A DNA stretch of 64,000 nt. Source: Methylobacterium sp. PvR107 (GTDB lineage: Bacteria; Pseudomonadota; Alphaproteobacteria; Rhizobiales; Beijerinckiaceae). Below, one piece after another: positions 62,071 through 64,000 of this stretch. Location: contig NZ_JAFIBW010000001.1 of NCBI RefSeq assembly GCF_017833295.1, positions 2,742,001 to 2,806,000 on the forward strand, read 5' to 3'. A model generated the notes under the pieces. That model was given only the letters and a program-made list of their open reading frames with translations. It did no database searches and had not been told where the DNA came from. The position numbers and the translations under genes were made by a program. The first letter of the stretch is position 1; the number at the start of each line of letters is the position of its first letter.

Positions 62071-63059
62071 GACCGATCCCTCTCTCTCAGGATGCACCTG
62101 AAGCCGACATGGCTCATGGAGGTGTCGACGGGCTGTGCGTGCCGGGCCGCCGGCCGATAGCGGCGGCAGTAATTCGGCGCGCAGAGGTGCGAGCCGCCCT
62201 TCACGACCTTGCAGGGGATCGGAACCTGCGGATTGCGTGGGTCGACGCTGTCCTCCTCGCGCGCGCCCTGCGGGTTCCGAGGGATACAACAGGCCTTCGC
62301 GGCATCGGCCGGATGCGTCGCTCCGTACCAATCGGACGTCCACTCCCAGACATTGCCGATCATGTCGAAGAGCCCGTAGCCGTTCGGGGGGAACGCGCCG
62401 ACTGGCGTCGTGCGCTTGTCGGGTCCGGTGGCGGTGTTGAGGTGCGGGAAGTCGCCTTGCCACGTGTTGGCCATCCGGCGTCCCGCGGGCGCGAACGCGT
62501 CACCCCAGGCGTATTCAGCGCCCTCAAGGCCGCCCCGGGCCGCGAACTCCCACTCCGCCTCGGTCGGAAGGGCTTTGCCGGCCCATGCGGCGTAGGCCTC
62601 GGCGTCGCGGAGCGCGACGTGCACGACGGGATGATCGTCGAGGCCCCTGATCGAGCTTCCCGGACCGTAGGGATGCCGCCAATTCGCCCCCCGCAGAAAC
62701 GTCCACCATCGGGTCCAGTCGCGCCTGTCGCCGGGCTCACGCGGGGGACAGAAGGTGAGCGAGCCGGGATAGAGCATCTCCGGCTGCGCGCCCGGATAGT
62801 TCGTCGGATCCGGAGGGCTCTCCGCGACTGTCCGGTAGCCGGTCGCGCGGACGAAGTCCTTGAAACGGCGGTTGGTGACCGGCACCGGGTCGATCCAGAA
62901 GCTGTCGACGCCGACACGATGCGCCGGTGCTTCCTCGGGATAGTGATCGTTCGAGCCCATGCGGAACGTTCCGCCGGGAATACGGATCATCCCTTCCACA
63001 GTCCTCGTCGACAATTCGGGACCACGTCGCGCCAGCGCGGAGAGCGAAGCACCCGACAT
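62067..63059 (-). CDS. Formylglycine-generating enzyme (sulfatase maturase)
   Basis: A 330-residue SUMF1-type enzyme that oxidises the sulfatase cysteine to formylglycine. The fold is marked by IRIPGGTFRMGSNDHYPEEA, DDHPVVHVALRDAEAYAAWA, LPTEAEWEFAARGGLEG and NGYGLFDMIGNVWEWTSDWY. The two catalytic cysteines are present, Cys293 and Cys298, in GGSHLCAPNYCRRYRPAAR. It overlaps the sulfatase ATG in ATGA, so it is made together with its substrate. Confidence 0.94.
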   Translation of the reverse strand: MSGASLSALARRGPELSTRTVEGMIRIPGGTFRMGSNDHYPEEAPAHRVGVDSFWIDPVPVTNRRFKDFVRATGYRTVAESPPDPTNYPGAQPEMLYPGSLTFCPPREPGDRRDWTRWWTFLRGANWRHPYGPGSSIRGLDDHPVVHVALRDAEAYAAWAGKALPTEAEWEFAARGGLEGAEYAWGDAFAPAGRRMANTWQGDFPHLNTATGPDKRTTPVGAFPPNGYGLFDMIGNVWEWTSDWYGATHPADAAKACCIPRNPQGAREEDSVDPRNPQVPIPCKVVKGGSHLCAPNYCRRYRPAARHAQPVDTSMSHVGFRCILRERDRS

Positions 63060-63178
63060 CGCGGCCCCCCCTGATCGAAATGGGTACTCTTACGTCTGGC
63101 AAGGCAGCAGAATCGTAGATCTGCGCAAGCAAAGGGCCATCGATGCACCCATGCCGGCCCATCGGACGCATTATGGGT

Positions 63179-63469
63179 TCACATCTGGAGACAGGTCAGC
63201 AAGGCGACGTAACTTGGGGGGCCACCGATGTTCACTTCCTGAACGCAGGCGTTGCGGCGGTTCGTTTTGAAGCCCGGCCATTGCTGTTCAAGCTGCGCGC
63301 GCGCCAGCGTCTCGTCGTGGATGCAGCCCTGATCGGTGGCCTGGGCGCTCTGACCGATCGACGGCGCCGCACCGCAGATTGCCTTGATGTCGAAGCGCGG
63401 CACCTCCTCGGCATAGGCAGCCGTAGCGGCGGGAAGTGCCAGGAACAGCAGGCTCAATGACTTCAACAT
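63179..63469 (-). CDS. Small exported cysteine-containing protein
   Basis: Ninety-six residues with the signal peptide LKSLSLLFLALPAATAAYA. The mature part has four cysteines (FDIKAICGAAPS, QGCIHDE, RRNACVQEV, LLTCLQM), enough for two disulfide bonds, and a PGFKTNRRNACVQE core. The end, GGPPSYVALLTCLQM, is shared by a family of small rhizobial exported proteins whose role I do not know. AAGGGGG precedes the ATG at good spacing. Confidence 0.8.
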   Translation of the reverse strand: MLKSLSLLFLALPAATAAYAEEVPRFDIKAICGAAPSIGQSAQATDQGCIHDETLARAQLEQQWPGFKTNRRNACVQEVNIGGPPSYVALLTCLQM

Positions 63470-64000
63470 CGATTGCCCCCTTCGCTGGACTTCGATGCAA
63501 TCAGCTTTCTCATTCAACGCGGGAGGATTGGACTGCCCGGCTCTTGCCCGAGCAACATCACGCTCCGCGTTAAGTAATAGGTCGCTGCGCCACGTCTGTA
63601 ATCGGCAGTCGAATCGTTGTTAAATCGGGGATACAATAAACATTCGATATCGAAGCGTGTCAAGCGGACTCTTCGAAATAAAGTGTCATCAAGAGCGACA
63701 CCCAAGCGGAATTGAGTAGGCGGCTGCCGATCGGGAATGTGACATGAGTCGCGCCGCGATCGATTTACACGGAATGGATAGAATTTATACGAATTCCAGA
63801 TGGAAGTGAATTGCGAAACCCTTACCGAACACTCAACATCAACAAGTGCTCGAAGGGTCGATGCGTAGGGTGTCAGGTAGATCGCCGGCCTTAAGCGGCG
63901 CGCCTCTCGGTCCACATCGCTGATCCGATCCGGGCGCCGAGATGCGCCGACCCGGACGCTCCGGTTCCGCCGATCCTGCGGCCAGCATGGGAAAGGCGCC
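63470..64000. other. Lower-GC end of window without a supportable gene
   Basis: About 530 bases, much richer in A and T than the rest of the window from about 63560 to 63850. A minus-strand frame of 133 codons (63514-63915) starts at GTG with no ribosome site and no recognisable motif. The stretch may be a regulatory region or a foreign remnant. Confidence 0.45.

Noticed and set aside
63514-63915. Minus-strand frame of 133 codons at the window end
   Set aside because: GTG start without ribosome site, no motifs, and composition following the low-GC DNA rather than a protein pattern.

Overview
The window is GC-rich bacterial DNA. It has an alphaproteobacterial signature: a circularly permuted two-piece tmRNA gene, a MucR-family regulator, and a phosphonate operon carrying the DUF1045 and hexapeptide-transferase proteins typical of that class. 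Many small conserved proteins, plus dispersed palindromic intergenic repeats, suggest Methylobacterium or a close relative. The genus is an inference from family resemblance; the class is better supported. Two parS-like sites (13582-13597 and 50606-50621) suggest chromosomal DNA, probably within the origin-proximal parS domain. No rRNA, tRNA, CRISPR array or insertion sequence was recognised.

Layout. 1-3.7 kb: small proteins of unknown function and the split ssrA (tmRNA) gene. 3.8-12.5 kb: alpha/beta hydrolase, LLM-class flavin oxidoreductase, group III truncated haemoglobin, a large MscS-type channel, a YdcZ-type transporter, and small secreted or membrane proteins. 13.2-17.9 kb: a repeat and parS, then an Fe-S scaffold protein with yidD, diverging from folE-hisI-patatin, followed by a water-selective aquaporin. 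18-20.9 kb: a decayed phnN fragment and a pair of exported proteins (one a TAXI solute-binding protein). 20.9-36.4 kb: a phosphate/phosphonate island. It holds phnGHIJKLMN, the divergent regulator phnF, phnCDEE, a hexapeptide transferase, a DUF1045 protein, a GT21 lipid-type glycosyltransferase and a Pit phosphate transporter with a good Pho box. 36.5-43.7 kb: mucR, a frameshifted AraC regulator, and an MFS / HMG-CoA-lyase-like / CoA-transferase set with a LysR regulator. 43.9-46 kb: lemA and two TPM-domain proteins. 46.3-50.4 kb: a tightly overlapping operon of glycosyltransferase, [3Fe-4S]-type ferredoxin, ferredoxin reductase and cytochrome P450. 50.4-64 kb: repeat, parS, zinc alcohol dehydrogenase, a soluble double-PAS chemoreceptor, cytochrome b561, acyl-CoA dehydrogenase-like protein, a stand-alone LigD-type phosphoesterase, a YgiQ radical-SAM protein, and a sulfatase with its formylglycine-generating enzyme.

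How the genes work together. The centre is best read as one phosphorus-scavenging region. PhnCDE2 imports phosphonates, and PhnG-M cleave the C-P bond after activation. PhnN converts ribose 1,5-bisphosphate to PRPP. DUF1045 (2H phosphoesterase fold) may replace the absent PhnP. Pit imports the phosphate, and the GT21 enzyme may swap phospholipids for glycolipids when phosphate is short. PhnF and PhoB are the likely regulators. The P450 operon is a self-contained hydroxylation and glycosylation cassette whose substrate is not evident. The sulfatase and its maturase form a second self-contained pair.
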